A DNA stretch of 64,000 nucleotides from Haloarcula sp. DT43 (GTDB lineage: Archaea > Halobacteriota > Halobacteria > Halobacteriales > Haloarculaceae), in the NCBI RefSeq assembly GCF_037078405.1, contig NZ_JAYMGZ010000002.1, positions 803,972 to 867,971 on the forward strand, given 5' to 3'. Numbering within the stretch: position 1 is the first letter of the stretch; the number at the start of each line of letters is the position of its first letter. The position numbers and the translations under genes are program-made. A model generated the notes under the pieces. That model was not told the origin of the DNA. It was given only the letters and a program-made list of their open reading frames with translations, and searched no databases. Shown here piece by piece: positions 32,322-41,757 of the stretch.

Positions 32322-33410
32322 TTACAGCGCCTCCGCCGCGACCCGGCCGACGTACGCCCGGGCGGCGGCGTAGCCGACGACCGCCAGCACGACCGCCCCG
32401 CCGACGTGGGCGTAGGTCAGCGGCGTCGGGCTGTCGACGGCCAACTTCGCCACGGTGGTCGCCGGGTGTTCCGGGAGGAGCACGGCCCCGCCGAACAGCA
32501 CGAGCGTGAGCACGGAGAACAGCAACTGCGCCGGGCGACGGCTCTGGAGCGAGATACCGAGCACGACCCCGAGCGTCACGACGACGACGGTGACGGCGGT
32601 GAGAAACAGCAGAATCGCCGCCGGGTTCGAGACGGCGATGCCGTTCGTCGACAGCAGGGCGAGCCACAGCAGCGCCTGCGCGGGGGCGAGCAACACCATC
32701 CCGAGGGCCTTCCCGTCGACGATGTCGAGCAGCGACACCGGGGCCACGCGGAGCAGGTCCAGCGTGCCGCGCTCTATCTCCTCGGTGACGGTGTCGACGG
32801 CCACCGAGCCGCTGATGAACGACGGGAGGAACAACAGCAGGGGGATGAGGATGGTGTAGGTGAACCCGAAGTACTGGCTCGCGCTGACCGTCTCCGGGAG
32901 CGGCACCGGCGGCCGGTCGAGATACGGCGTCCGGTCCAGCCGCTCCTGGCGCTCCAGCGCGCTCAGCACCCGGCGGATTTCGACGACGATGAGCGTCGAC
33001 CGGATGCTCCCCTCGGGGGCCGTGGCGGTGACCTGTATCTGTTCCCCCGGTCCGCGGGTCGACGGGACGTACTCGCCGTGCAGTATCGCGTCCACCCGCC
33101 GCTGGTCGAACGCCCGCCGCGCGGCGGCCTCGCTCTCGAAGACGGTGACGCTGGCCCCGTCCTGCTGGGCGGCCGCGGCCACCAGTTCGTCGCGGGCCTC
33201 GCCCGTGACGGCCATCTCCACCTCGCCGGCCGAGACCGACCCGGGGTCGTACAGCGACGTGAGGCCGACGACGAGGAACGAGGAAAAGCCCGCGACGAAC
33301 AGCTGGATGAGCAGCGCCAGCACGATTGTCTTCTCGCGGGACAGCGATCGGACGTCCCGCCGGGCGATGACGATTCGCGGGTCGCGCCAGACCGGGCGGT
33401 CCTCAGACAA
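32322..33410 (-). CDS. ABC-2 type transporter permease
   Basis: This 362-residue protein has one N-terminal helix (near residues 31-53), a large outside domain with Val/Thr-rich strands, and five C-terminal helices (from about 180). This is the ABC-2 exporter permease layout. It overlaps the preceding permease-PrsW gene by 8 bases and is the last gene of a three-gene operon with an ATPase at 35404-36306. Such NatAB-like systems export ions, lipids or drugs; the substrate is unknown. Confidence 0.88.
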   Translation of the reverse strand: MSEDRPVWRDPRIVIARRDVRSLSREKTIVLALLIQLFVAGFSSFLVVGLTSLYDPGSVSAGEVEMAVTGEARDELVAAAAQQDGASVTVFESEAAARRAFDQRRVDAILHGEYVPSTRGPGEQIQVTATAPEGSIRSTLIVVEIRRVLSALERQERLDRTPYLDRPPVPLPETVSASQYFGFTYTILIPLLLFLPSFISGSVAVDTVTEEIERGTLDLLRVAPVSLLDIVDGKALGMVLLAPAQALLWLALLSTNGIAVSNPAAILLFLTAVTVVVVTLGVVLGISLQSRRPAQLLFSVLTLVLFGGAVLLPEHPATTVAKLAVDSPTPLTYAHVGGAVVLAVVGYAAARAYVGRVAAEAL

Positions 33411-35403
33411 GGGTACTCACCACCGCGAAGTTGTAGGCGAAGTGAACGACGATAGCCGCCCCCAGGGCACCGAAGTAGGCCCGGCGGCCGCGGCTCGCGC
33501 CCACCGACGAGATGGCCGCCGTCACCGTGTGCAGCGCCAGCGGGAGCAGGAACAACAGCCCCGCGACCCACAGCGGCAGACCGGCCGGCAGGGTCGCGCC
33601 CTGCAGGGCGGCTTCGCCGATAGGAAGGCTCTCCAGGTCGGAGAGCCTGGCGATGAGCAGCCCCTTCTCCCCGATGAAGAAGCCGAGCCCGGAGAGCGCG
33701 CCGACCCCGAGCGCCGACCGGAGCGTCCGCTCGTAGCGGGCGTGTTCGTAGCCGGCGTAGACGTGCAGGCTCTTCGCCACCTCCTCGATGACGACGATGA
33801 CCGCGAGCACGAGCACGATGCCGAGCGACTGGTTCGTCCCGAAGACGTTCAGCGACACGGAGTCGAGGACGAACAGGAACGCGACGGCCGCCAGTTCGGC
33901 GACGACGACCAGCGGCAACAGGACGACGCTCATCTTCAGCGCGCTCCGGCGACCGGTGATGCCGCCGGCCAGCGCGTCGAGCACCTTCAGCGGAATCGGC
34001 CGCTGGGTGAACATGTCCTCCTCACGGTAGAGCCCGGCCCCCAGACCGAACAGCACCAGCCCGGTCAGAAGCGGCGGGGCCGTCGAGAAGACGAACGACG
34101 GGAGCCCGACCGACTGGCCGGTCAGGTCCATCACGACCAGCGTCAGCGGCGAGATGAGCGCAATCGGCGTCACGTCGGTGAAGATGGCCGGCACGAACGC
34201 GTAGGAGGTCAGCGTCACTGTTATCGTCACCGTCACGAACGTGAGTTCCTTGAACGAGCGGGCGAACATCGCCCCGCAGAACGTCGCCGAGAGGAACAGG
34301 ACGACCAGCGGCACGACCGCCAGCACCGCCACGTGGCTCCCCGCGGGCGCGACGTTCCCGAACCGCAGCGCTGCGGTGATGAGTGCCGCCACGCCGACGG
34401 CACCCAGGAAGTACGGGAGCGTCTTCCCGCCGATGATGTCGCCCCGCGAGGTGGGCGTCACCAGCAGGAGTTCGCCGCGGCGGTTCAGCCGCTCCGAAAG
34501 CATCGACGAGCCGTAGGCCTGGATGACGAAGTTCATCGGCACGATGTAGAGGAAGGCGAGCACGAGCGACTCGAAGGGGAACGGCGGCGAGATGTCCGAG
34601 GGGGTACCGCCCTGCACGTCACCGGTCAGTCGCGCGCCGACGGCACCGAGGTTCGCGCCGCTGCCGCTCGCGGACCCGTCGCCGCTCGTGACCGACCCGC
34701 CGTCGCTGTCGCCGACGCTGTCACCGCTGCCGCCGACAGCGCCCTCGCTGCCGTCGGCCGTCGCCGGGCTATCGTCGCTGCTCACGGCACTGTCTTCGCT
34801 CCCGCCGCTCGTCCCGTCGCCACCGCTGGCGTCCGAGCCACCGCCGCTCGACGTACTCGACTCGCCACTGCCGGAGCCGCTGGTGCCGCCGTCCGAGGCG
34901 TCGGACCCGTCACTGCCCTCCCCGCTGCGGGGGTCGAGCCGGCTGCTCCCCGACTGCTGTTCGTAGACCAGCGTCACGGCGACCGGAAACGCGGCGGTCT
35001 GGTTGTCGTCGCGGGCGAGGGTTCGGTCGTTGTACTGCGCCGTGCTGTCGCGGAGTTCGGTGAGTGCGGCCCGCTCTTTGGCCGTCCGCGGCTCGTTTTG
35101 CAGCCGGATGCCACGATACAGGAGCTCCTGCTGGCGGCGCTCGATTGCAGCGGGGTCGGGCTCACGAATGTCGAAGGTCCGGTCGTCGGCCGCGACGCCG
35201 TAGTACGGACTGGACTCGTCGACGCCGATGCGGTAGATGCCGTCGTCCATGCCCGCGCCGGTGCCGCCGCTGACGGCGACCGCGGCGACCGCCCCCATCG
35301 CGACTATCGCGAGCGCCATCACGACGACGGTCCGCTTGTCGACGCCCCCGGCGTTCTTCGTCACTTCCCACTTGGCGACCCGCAGGAGCTTGTCGAGTTG
35401 CAT
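33403..35403 (-). CDS. ABC-2 permease fused to PrsW-like intramembrane protease
   Basis: This 666-residue membrane protein has an ABC-2 permease N-terminal part and a C-terminal PrsW-family part. PrsW motifs are visible: EEVAK at residues 540-544, LSGLGFFIGEKGLL about 571-584, LALHTVTAA near 623 and HFAYN at 654-658. Between the first helix's outside domain and the next helices is a long stretch made almost only of Ser, Gly, Asp and Ala (about residues 155-265). The gene follows directly on the ATPase gene and overlaps the second permease. A transporter with a built-in site-1-type protease is unusual; whether it cuts is unknown. Confidence 0.85.
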   Translation of the reverse strand: MQLDKLLRVAKWEVTKNAGGVDKRTVVVMALAIVAMGAVAAVAVSGGTGAGMDDGIYRIGVDESSPYYGVAADDRTFDIREPDPAAIERRQQELLYRGIRLQNEPRTAKERAALTELRDSTAQYNDRTLARDDNQTAAFPVAVTLVYEQQSGSSRLDPRSGEGSDGSDASDGGTSGSGSGESSTSSGGGSDASGGDGTSGGSEDSAVSSDDSPATADGSEGAVGGSGDSVGDSDGGSVTSGDGSASGSGANLGAVGARLTGDVQGGTPSDISPPFPFESLVLAFLYIVPMNFVIQAYGSSMLSERLNRRGELLLVTPTSRGDIIGGKTLPYFLGAVGVAALITAALRFGNVAPAGSHVAVLAVVPLVVLFLSATFCGAMFARSFKELTFVTVTITVTLTSYAFVPAIFTDVTPIALISPLTLVVMDLTGQSVGLPSFVFSTAPPLLTGLVLFGLGAGLYREEDMFTQRPIPLKVLDALAGGITGRRSALKMSVVLLPLVVVAELAAVAFLFVLDSVSLNVFGTNQSLGIVLVLAVIVVIEEVAKSLHVYAGYEHARYERTLRSALGVGALSGLGFFIGEKGLLIARLSDLESLPIGEAALQGATLPAGLPLWVAGLLFLLPLALHTVTAAISSVGASRGRRAYFGALGAAIVVHFAYNFAVVSTLV

Positions 35404-36306
35404 CTACTCCGCGTCCTCCCCGACGTACCGCGTGCCGCGGGTCCCGGCCTCGGCGACGTTGAGGAACACCTCCTCCAGGCTGGACTCCTCGGTCCGTATG
35501 TCGACCACGTCCCCGCCGTTTGCCTCGGCCCGCTCGCGGGTCTCCTCGACGGCGTCCATGCTGTCGACGACTCGCTTGTACGACCCGTTCTCCGTCGTCG
35601 CGTCCGGGACGTCGACGGTCGTGTAGACGTGGTACCGCGTGTGGCCGTACTCGTCTTGAAGCGCCGCTAAATCGCCGCGTGCGACGATTTCCCCCTCGTT
35701 CATGATAGCGACTCGGTCACAGATAGACTCGACGTGAAAGAGGTTGTGCGCCGAGAAGACGATGGTCTTGCCCTCCTTCGCCAGCTGTTCGGTGAACTCG
35801 ATGACGTAGTTCGTCGTCAGCGGGTCCAGTCCCGATGCCGGCTCGTCGTAGATGAGCACGTCGGGGTCGTTGATGAGCGACCGCGCGATGGCGACCTTCC
35901 GTTTCATCCCCTTGGACATGTCCCCGAGCTTTCGGTCGCGGTGTTCCAGTTCCAGTTCGTCAAGCGTGTCGTGCATCCGTTCCTCGGCCACGTCGGGGGG
36001 CACGTCGTAGAGGTCGGCGAAGAACTGCAGGTACGAGACGGGCGTCATCTCCTCGTACAGCGGCGATTCCTCGGGGAGAAAGCCCAACTGCTGGCGCATC
36101 TCGGCAGTCTCCGTATCGAATCCCGCTATCTCGGCGGTGCCGCTCGTCGGCTCCAGCAGGCCCGCGAGCATCTTCAGCGTCGTCGTCTTGCCGGCCCCGT
36201 TCGGCCCGATGATACCGAACACCTCGCCGCGGTCGACCGAAAACGAACTGCCCTGTACAGCGACGAAACCGCTGTACTCCTTGCGAATGTCCCGGGCCTC
36301 GATCAT
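35404..36306 (-). CDS. ABC-2 transporter ATP-binding protein
   Basis: This 300-residue ATPase has Walker A GPNGAGKTTTLKMLAGL, signature-like MSKGMKRKVAIARSL and Walker B VLIYDEPASGLDPLTTNYV. The C-terminal 80 residues form the extension typical of NatA-type exporters. It is the first gene of the operon that continues with the permease-PrsW fusion and a second permease; its stop codon abuts the next ATG. TATA-like AGGTATAGG lies at about 36333-36341. Confidence 0.92.
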   Translation of the reverse strand: MIEARDIRKEYSGFVAVQGSSFSVDRGEVFGIIGPNGAGKTTTLKMLAGLLEPTSGTAEIAGFDTETAEMRQQLGFLPEESPLYEEMTPVSYLQFFADLYDVPPDVAEERMHDTLDELELEHRDRKLGDMSKGMKRKVAIARSLINDPDVLIYDEPASGLDPLTTNYVIEFTEQLAKEGKTIVFSAHNLFHVESICDRVAIMNEGEIVARGDLAALQDEYGHTRYHVYTTVDVPDATTENGSYKRVVDSMDAVEETRERAEANGGDVVDIRTEESSLEEVFLNVAEAGTRGTRYVGEDAE

Positions 36307-36366
36307 CTTGCGAGTCGTTGTGAGTGAACCAACCTATACCTTGGCTCCGGCCTATTGCTTCTGATA

Positions 36367-36792
36367 ATGGCACTCGAACTCGGCGCGAGCAGCGTCTCGC
36401 TGGAACGGACGCCGGGCGGGCGACGCCTCGTCGTCCGGCGCGACGTCGCCGCGTCGGCCGATATCGTCTGGGACATTCTGACAGACACCGACTGCTGGCC
36501 CGACTGGGGGCCGTCGGTCACGGCCGTGGAGACGGACGGCCGGTACATCACCGAGGGGACGACCGGCCGTGTCCGCGTCGCTGGCGCAGTGTGGCTCCCG
36601 TTCGAGGTGACTGCCTGTGCGCCGTACCGCTGGACCTGGGACGTGGCTCGGCTCCCCGCGACAGGTCACTTCGTCACGGAGCGCACCGACGGGTCCGTCG
36701 TCGGCTTCGAGATTCCGCCGCTGGCGGCCGGCTACGCGCCGGTGTGTGCCCGCGCCTGCCGGCGCATCGCCGCTCTCGCACGCGACGCGTAG
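36367..36792 (+). CDS. SRPBCC (START-like) family protein
   Basis: This 141-residue protein matches polyketide-cyclase/START-like folds. It has the N-terminal strand RRLVVRRDVAASADIVWDIL, the Trp-rich loop CWPDWGPSVTAVE and the central YITEGTTGRVRV. Such proteins bind hydrophobic ligands in a deep pocket. It is divergent from the ABC-2 operon, sharing a short promoter region of 60 bp; TATA-like CCTATACC at 36333-36340 fits the ATG at 36367. Ligand unknown. Confidence 0.83.
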   Translation: MALELGASSVSLERTPGGRRLVVRRDVAASADIVWDILTDTDCWPDWGPSVTAVETDGRYITEGTTGRVRVAGAVWLPFEVTACAPYRWTWDVARLPATGHFVTERTDGSVVGFEIPPLAAGYAPVCARACRRIAALARDA

Positions 36793-36793
36793 G

Positions 36794-38002
36794 TCAGGTC
36801 CGGACCGGCGTCTGTGACCGCGTGGAGCCGTCCTCGTCCGGACTGGCCACCGTCGTTGTGCCCGTGATTTCGAAGCGCGTCCCGCCGTCGGCGCTTTCGG
36901 TCACGTCGATGTCCCAGCCGTGGGCTTCGACGATTCGCTGGACGATTGCCAGTCCCAGCCCGCCCTCGCCGTCCGCCGTCGAGTAGCCGTCGTTGAGGAC
37001 GGCGTCGCGCTTGGCGGCCGGGATGCCGGAGCCGTCGTCGGCGACGTAGAAGCCGTCGGCCAGGTCACCGACGCGGACCGTCAGGCCGGCACCGCGAGCG
37101 CTCCCGCCCAGGGACCGCTCGTTTCCGGCCCCCTGTTCCACGCTGTCGTCGGACCCCGTCCGACTGCTCGTGGAGCCGTGCTCCACGCTGTTCCGGAACA
37201 AGTTTTCGAACAGGTGTCGGAGTCGGTCCGGATCGGCGTCGACGACGGCCGAGACGTCGTTTTCCAGCCTCGCAGCGCCCGTCGGCACGGCCGTCCAGCA
37301 GTCCTCGACCAGGTCGCCGAGGTCGACGGCCTCCGTCTCGCTGATGACGTGCCCGCTCCGGGCCAGCGTCAGCGTCCGGTCGACGAGCGTCCCCATCCGA
37401 TCCAGCGCCGCCGCAGCCGTCTCTAAGTGCTCCGAATCGCGGTCCTCGCGTGCGAGTTCGAGACGCCCCGAGGCGACGCTGAGGGGGTTCCGGAGGTCGT
37501 GTGCGACCACGGCCGCGAACTCGTCGAGGCGCTCGTTGCGCTGCTCGACGGCCTCCCGGCGGAGCCGGTGGCGCTCGACCTCAACGGCCCGCGAAATCGC
37601 GCGCGCCTCGAAGATGCCCATCACGAGCCCGGCGAAGCCGCCGACGGTGGCCGCGAACAGCCCCCAGCCGATGTCCTCGCCCAGCGACCCCGTCGGCCAC
37701 GTCAGAATCATCACCACGTTCAACAGCAGGAAACACGCGAGGCTGCCGCCGAACCAGACCCCGATGCGCCGGTACCGTGCCGGTTCTATCTCCGAGTTCT
37801 CGAGCCAGAATCCGCCGACGATTATCCCCGCTGCGAACGGAACGACCACCACCATGCTGACGACGAAATCGACGGTCAGAACGGCCGAGAGTCCCCCACC
37901 GGAGAAGTAGAAGTAGTTGGCGACAATCGCGAAGAGGAACAGCCAGCCGACTCCCTGAACGACGGCTGGCAAGCGATGCGTCCGACTGTCAGGGAGTGTC
38001 AC
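36794..38002 (-). CDS. Membrane sensor histidine kinase
   Basis: This 402-residue kinase has four N-terminal membrane helices (about 15-130), a dimerisation helix with phospho-His168 (VVAHDLRNPLS) and a HATPase domain with GFYVADDGSGIP and GGLGLAIVQRIVEAHGW. A Ser/Gly/Asp-rich insert (about residues 279-308) interrupts the ATPase domain after the N box. There is no separate sensor domain, so it may sense at or in the membrane. It starts with GTG at 38000-38002. No response regulator is adjacent. Confidence 0.88.
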   Translation of the reverse strand: MTLPDSRTHRLPAVVQGVGWLFLFAIVANYFYFSGGGLSAVLTVDFVVSMVVVVPFAAGIIVGGFWLENSEIEPARYRRIGVWFGGSLACFLLLNVVMILTWPTGSLGEDIGWGLFAATVGGFAGLVMGIFEARAISRAVEVERHRLRREAVEQRNERLDEFAAVVAHDLRNPLSVASGRLELAREDRDSEHLETAAAALDRMGTLVDRTLTLARSGHVISETEAVDLGDLVEDCWTAVPTGAARLENDVSAVVDADPDRLRHLFENLFRNSVEHGSTSSRTGSDDSVEQGAGNERSLGGSARGAGLTVRVGDLADGFYVADDGSGIPAAKRDAVLNDGYSTADGEGGLGLAIVQRIVEAHGWDIDVTESADGGTRFEITGTTTVASPDEDGSTRSQTPVRT

Positions 38003-38105
38003 TTCTCCATCGGTTCGCTAGACGCACATTTACATCTGCCGGCCAGCTGAACGGGCGCGAAACGGCGAGTCCGCCGCTGTAATCCGCGTGCTGTCGTACC
38101 GTCGA

Positions 38106-38342
38106 CTACTGTTTGGTTACGCGTGCGTCGGATACTTTGTGTATGTCGTCGTCGATGCCGGCCCCGTCGCAGTCGTCGTTCGGACATCGATAGTGCCAGC
38201 CGTCCTCCGTGGCCGCTCGCTCGGTGAACCGGTCGCCGCATTCGTCGCAGTAGAGCTGCCCGGCCGAACACGTGTCGCGGTGGAGTTCGAGTTCGAGTTC
38301 TGTGCTAAAGGTCCGCTTGCAGTTCCGACAGATATGAGGCAT
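38106..38342 (-). CDS. HVO_2901-family zinc-finger protein
   Basis: This 78-residue protein begins with a C2H2-like finger (CRNCKRTFSTELELELH, closing with Cys), then a second cluster CDECGDRF and CPNDDC. This multi-finger arrangement matches the haloarchaeal HVO_2901 zinc-finger family as I recall it. The ATG at 38340-38342 follows a TATA-like GCTATAAGG at 38362-38370. It probably binds nucleic acid or protein; the target is unknown. Confidence 0.82.
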   Translation of the reverse strand: MPHICRNCKRTFSTELELELHRDTCSAGQLYCDECGDRFTERAATEDGWHYRCPNDDCDGAGIDDDIHKVSDARVTKQ

Positions 38343-38564
38343 ATTCGAGAATACAGATTCATCCCTTATAGCGATACCGGAACGTTCACGGCCGCTTCTT
38401 TCCGTTGTCGGCAGGTACGGGCCGCCGCCGTCCGTCGGTTTTCGTCCGTCCACACCCATCATATATCGGATAGGTAGGCTGACAGAACTGTCCACCGATG
38501 TACACATCCTGCCTGCGAGCGGGTCGGTGCCCGACTCTAGCAGTCGCCGGGCCGCGCCCAGCCG

Positions 38565-39548
38565 CTAGACCGTCGTCACGTCGATTCGCGCGCCGCCGGC
38601 GTCGCTGTCACCGACCGATACCGTCCAGCCGTGGGCGCGGGCCGCGGTGTCGACGAGGAACAGCCCGTACCCCTCGCCGTCCCGCGTCGTCCCGAACCCC
38701 TGGTCGAACACGTCCTCGCGGTCCGCCTCGGGAATCCCCGGGCCGTCGTCGGCCACGTAGAACCCCGACGGGGTGTCGCCGACGGTGACGGTCACCGGCC
38801 CCTCGCTGTGGGCGACGGCGTTGTCGAACAGTTCGCGCAACAGCAACTGGAGCCGGTCGCTCTCGGCGTCGACGGCCGTCTCCGTCGCCACGTCGAGCGT
38901 CGCGTCGTCGTAGCCCGCCCCGGCCCAGACCTCGGACGCGACGTCAGCCAGCGAGAGCGAGTCGGTCTCAGTCACCGGACGCCCGATGCTCCCGATGCGG
39001 GAGAGGTCGGTCAGCAGCGACTCCACCCGGCCGACCGACCGGAGCAGGGCGTCCTCGTGGGGTTCGCCGACGTCCAGTAGCTCCAGTCGCCCCATGACGA
39101 CGTTCAGCGGGTTCTTCGCGTCGTGGGAGACGCCGCTGGAAATCCTGTCCCACTGGGTCGCACCGACCCGCCAGTCGGTCGGCCACCGGGTCGCGTACGC
39201 CTCGAGTTTCGCGGCCAGCAGGGACGGCGGCGTCCCGGCTGGCAGGTAGTCGGTGACGCCGGCCCGCAGTGCCTCGGTGACCCGCTCCGGGTCGGGGTCG
39301 GCCGCGACGGCGACGATTGGACTCTCGACCCCCGCCGCTCGCAGCGTCTCGAACACCGCCACCGCGTCGTCGCCGTCGTCGCTGACGACGACGCCCCTGA
39401 CGTCCCCGTCGTCCAGTCGGTCCCGGACGGCGCTCGTGTCTCGGACTGCTTCGGCTGTTCCCGACGGGAAGGCCTCGGAGAGTGCCCCTGCCAGGTCAGC
39501 CGCGTCGGTGCCGGCCACGAGATACACTGTCCCACGAGCAGGCGTCAT
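38565..39548 (-). CDS. Soluble histidine kinase with receiver-like N-terminus
   Basis: This 327-residue protein has an N-terminal receiver-like domain (about 1-120), a dimerisation helix with His142 in SHDAKNPLN and a HATPase domain with GFYVADDGPGIPEADREDV. The receiver-like part keeps an Asp57 but lacks the usual conserved Lys, where DYLPAG is found instead of DYLxKP, so it may not be a normal phospho-acceptor. The kinase motif HDAKNP is a variant of HDLRNP. It has no membrane helix and no adjacent regulator. Confidence 0.86.
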   Translation of the reverse strand: MTPARGTVYLVAGTDAADLAGALSEAFPSGTAEAVRDTSAVRDRLDDGDVRGVVVSDDGDDAVAVFETLRAAGVESPIVAVAADPDPERVTEALRAGVTDYLPAGTPPSLLAAKLEAYATRWPTDWRVGATQWDRISSGVSHDAKNPLNVVMGRLELLDVGEPHEDALLRSVGRVESLLTDLSRIGSIGRPVTETDSLSLADVASEVWAGAGYDDATLDVATETAVDAESDRLQLLLRELFDNAVAHSEGPVTVTVGDTPSGFYVADDGPGIPEADREDVFDQGFGTTRDGEGYGLFLVDTAARAHGWTVSVGDSDAGGARIDVTTV

Positions 39549-39591
39549 CCTCTGACACTACGAAAACGGGCGATAAGAAACCGACGATGGC

Positions 39592-40464
39592 CTACAGCAG
39601 GTCTTCGACGTGGTCAGCGACTTCCTCGGGCGTGTCGCCGACCGGGACGCCGTTGTCCTCTAGAGCGGTAATCTTCGACTGCGCGGTCCCGGTCCCGGAG
39701 CCGGAGACGATTGCGCCCGCGTGACCCATCCGCTTTCCGGGCGGCGCGGTACGGCCGGCGATGAAGCCGGCGACTGGCGTGTCCATGTGCTCGCCGATGT
39801 AGCGAGCGGCCTCCTCCTCGTCCTCGCCGCCGATTTCGCCGCACATGACGACGGCGTGGGTGTCGGGGTCGGCCTCGAACTGTTCGAGCGCGCCGATGAA
39901 GTCCGTCCCGATGATGGGGTCGCCGCCGATGCCGATGGCCGTCGACTGGCCGATGCCGCGGTTCGTGAGGTTGTCGACGACCTGGTAGGTCAGCGTTCCC
40001 GAGCGGGAGACGAGACCGACGTTCCCGGACGAGAAGATGTTCCCCGGGAGGATGCCGAGCTTGGCGACGCCGGGCGTGATGACGCCGGGGCAGTTCGGCC
40101 CGACCAGGTGCGTGTCGGTCTCCTGCAGTTTGCGGTAGACCCGCGCCATGTCCTGGGTCGGGATGCCCTCGGTGATGGCGACGACGAGGTCGATGCCCCG
40201 CGCGTCCAGGGCCTCGAAACAGGCGTCGCCGGCGAAGGCCGGCGGCACGAACACGACGGCGGCGTTGGCGTCCTCCTCGCGGGCGGCCTGCTGGACCGTG
40301 TCGTAGACCGGCACGCCGGCGACCTCCTGCCCGCCGCGGCCCGGCACTGCGCCGGCGACGACGTTGGTGCCGTACTCCAGCATCTGTTCGGTGTGGAACT
40401 TCCCTTCACCGCCGGTGATCCCCTGTACAACGACGCGCGTGTTTTCGTCGACTAGAACACTCAT
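39592..40464 (-). CDS. sucD: Succinate-CoA ligase, alpha subunit
   Basis: This 290-residue subunit has the CoA-binding Rossmann segment [20 protein letters not shown] and the phospho-His loop [14 protein letters not shown]. With SucC it converts succinyl-CoA to succinate with NTP formation in the TCA cycle. Its ATG overlaps the sucC stop by 4 bases (ATGA), so it follows sucC in one operon. Confidence 0.96.
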   Translation of the reverse strand: MSVLVDENTRVVVQGITGGEGKFHTEQMLEYGTNVVAGAVPGRGGQEVAGVPVYDTVQQAAREEDANAAVVFVPPAFAGDACFEALDARGIDLVVAITEGIPTQDMARVYRKLQETDTHLVGPNCPGVITPGVAKLGILPGNIFSSGNVGLVSRSGTLTYQVVDNLTNRGIGQSTAIGIGGDPIIGTDFIGALEQFEADPDTHAVVMCGEIGGEDEEEAARYIGEHMDTPVAGFIAGRTAPPGKRMGHAGAIVSGSGTGTAQSKITALEDNGVPVGDTPEEVADHVEDLL

Positions 40465-41609
40465 GCTTCCACCTCCTTCGCGTACTCGACTGCACGCTGG
40501 ACGGCGTCCTCCAGCGTGTGTTCGACCGTGACGAGGTCCTCGTTCAGAATCTCCATCCCTTCCTCGGCGTTGGTGCCGGCGAGGCGGACGGTGACCGGTT
40601 TCGGAATCTCGTCGAACTGCTCTAAGGCCTGGTTGATGCCGTTGGCGACCTCGTCGCCGCGGGTGATCCCCCCGAAGATGTTGAACACGACCGAGTCGAC
40701 GTTGTCGTCGGAGAACACCATGTCGAGGGCGTTCGCGATGCGGTCGGCCTTCGCGCCGCCGCCCACGTCGAGGAAGTTGGCCGGCTCGCCGCCGTAGTAG
40801 TCGACGAGGTCGAGCGTCGTCATCACGAGCCCCGCGCCGTTGCCGATGATGCCGACGTTGCCCGAGAGCCGGACGTAGTCGAAGCCGTACTCGTCGGCCT
40901 TCTGTTCGAGTTCGTCGCCCTCCGCCGCTTCCTCGCCCATCTCCGCGATTTCCGGCTGGCGGAACAGGGCGTCGCCGTCGATGTTCATGACGGCGTCGGC
41001 CGCGATGACCTCGTCGTCGGCCGTAATCATCAGGGGGTTGATCTCCGTGTCAGCGCCGTCGCGGTCGTCCCACAGCTGGTACAGCGTCGTGAGGACGCTC
41101 GCCACGTCGTTTGCGACCTCGCGGTCGACGCCGGCCTCGTAGACGACCTTCCGGGCCTGGAAGGGGTGCATCCCGAAGGCGGGGTCGATGTGCTCGCGGG
41201 CGATGGCGTCGGGGTCTTCCTCGGCGACCTCCTCGATGTTGACGCCGCCCTTCGTCGAGACCATGGCGACGGGGCGACCCTCGCCGCGGTCCATCGTCAC
41301 GCCGACGTACAGTTCGTTGACGAAGTCGACGGCCTCCTCGACGAGCACCTTCGAGACGTGGTAGCCCTTGAGGTCCATCCCGAGGATGGCCTCGGCGGCC
41401 TCCTCGGCCTCCGCCTTGTCCTCGACGAGTTTGATACCGCCGGCTTTGCCGCGGCCGCCCACGTGGACCTGTGCCTTGATGGCGACTGGATATCCGATTT
41501 CCTCGGCCGCGTCGACGGCCTGGTCTACTGTCTCGGCCAGCTGCGAAGCGGGCGTCGGGATGCCCGCGTCAGCGAAGACCTGCTTCGCCTGGTATTCGTG
41601 CAAGCGCAT
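40461..41609 (-). CDS. sucC: Succinate-CoA ligase, beta subunit
   Basis: This 382-residue subunit starts [20 protein letters not shown], the usual ATP-grasp start, and contains [13 protein letters not shown] and [15 protein letters not shown]. The ATP-grasp part holds the nucleotide; the C-terminal part joins SucD. The start is the ATG at 41607-41609, supported by a TATA-like GGATTTAAATCG (41635-41646 on the minus strand), although the frame is open much further upstream. First gene of sucCD. Confidence 0.96.
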   Translation of the reverse strand: MRLHEYQAKQVFADAGIPTPASQLAETVDQAVDAAEEIGYPVAIKAQVHVGGRGKAGGIKLVEDKAEAEEAAEAILGMDLKGYHVSKVLVEEAVDFVNELYVGVTMDRGEGRPVAMVSTKGGVNIEEVAEEDPDAIAREHIDPAFGMHPFQARKVVYEAGVDREVANDVASVLTTLYQLWDDRDGADTEINPLMITADDEVIAADAVMNIDGDALFRQPEIAEMGEEAAEGDELEQKADEYGFDYVRLSGNVGIIGNGAGLVMTTLDLVDYYGGEPANFLDVGGGAKADRIANALDMVFSDDNVDSVVFNIFGGITRGDEVANGINQALEQFDEIPKPVTVRLAGTNAEEGMEILNEDLVTVEHTLEDAVQRAVEYAKEVEA

Positions 41610-41757
41610 GTCATGCAGACAGGCGAGCGGTGGCGATTTAAATCCGTCTTTCTCGTCCTGCGAGCGGGCCGCCCTCCACCACGGTGTCCCGTGGCCGGCG
41701 GTCGGCGTCAGCAGTGGAATCCGACAGACCCAGGCCGCTGCACCGCGAAGCGCGCAC

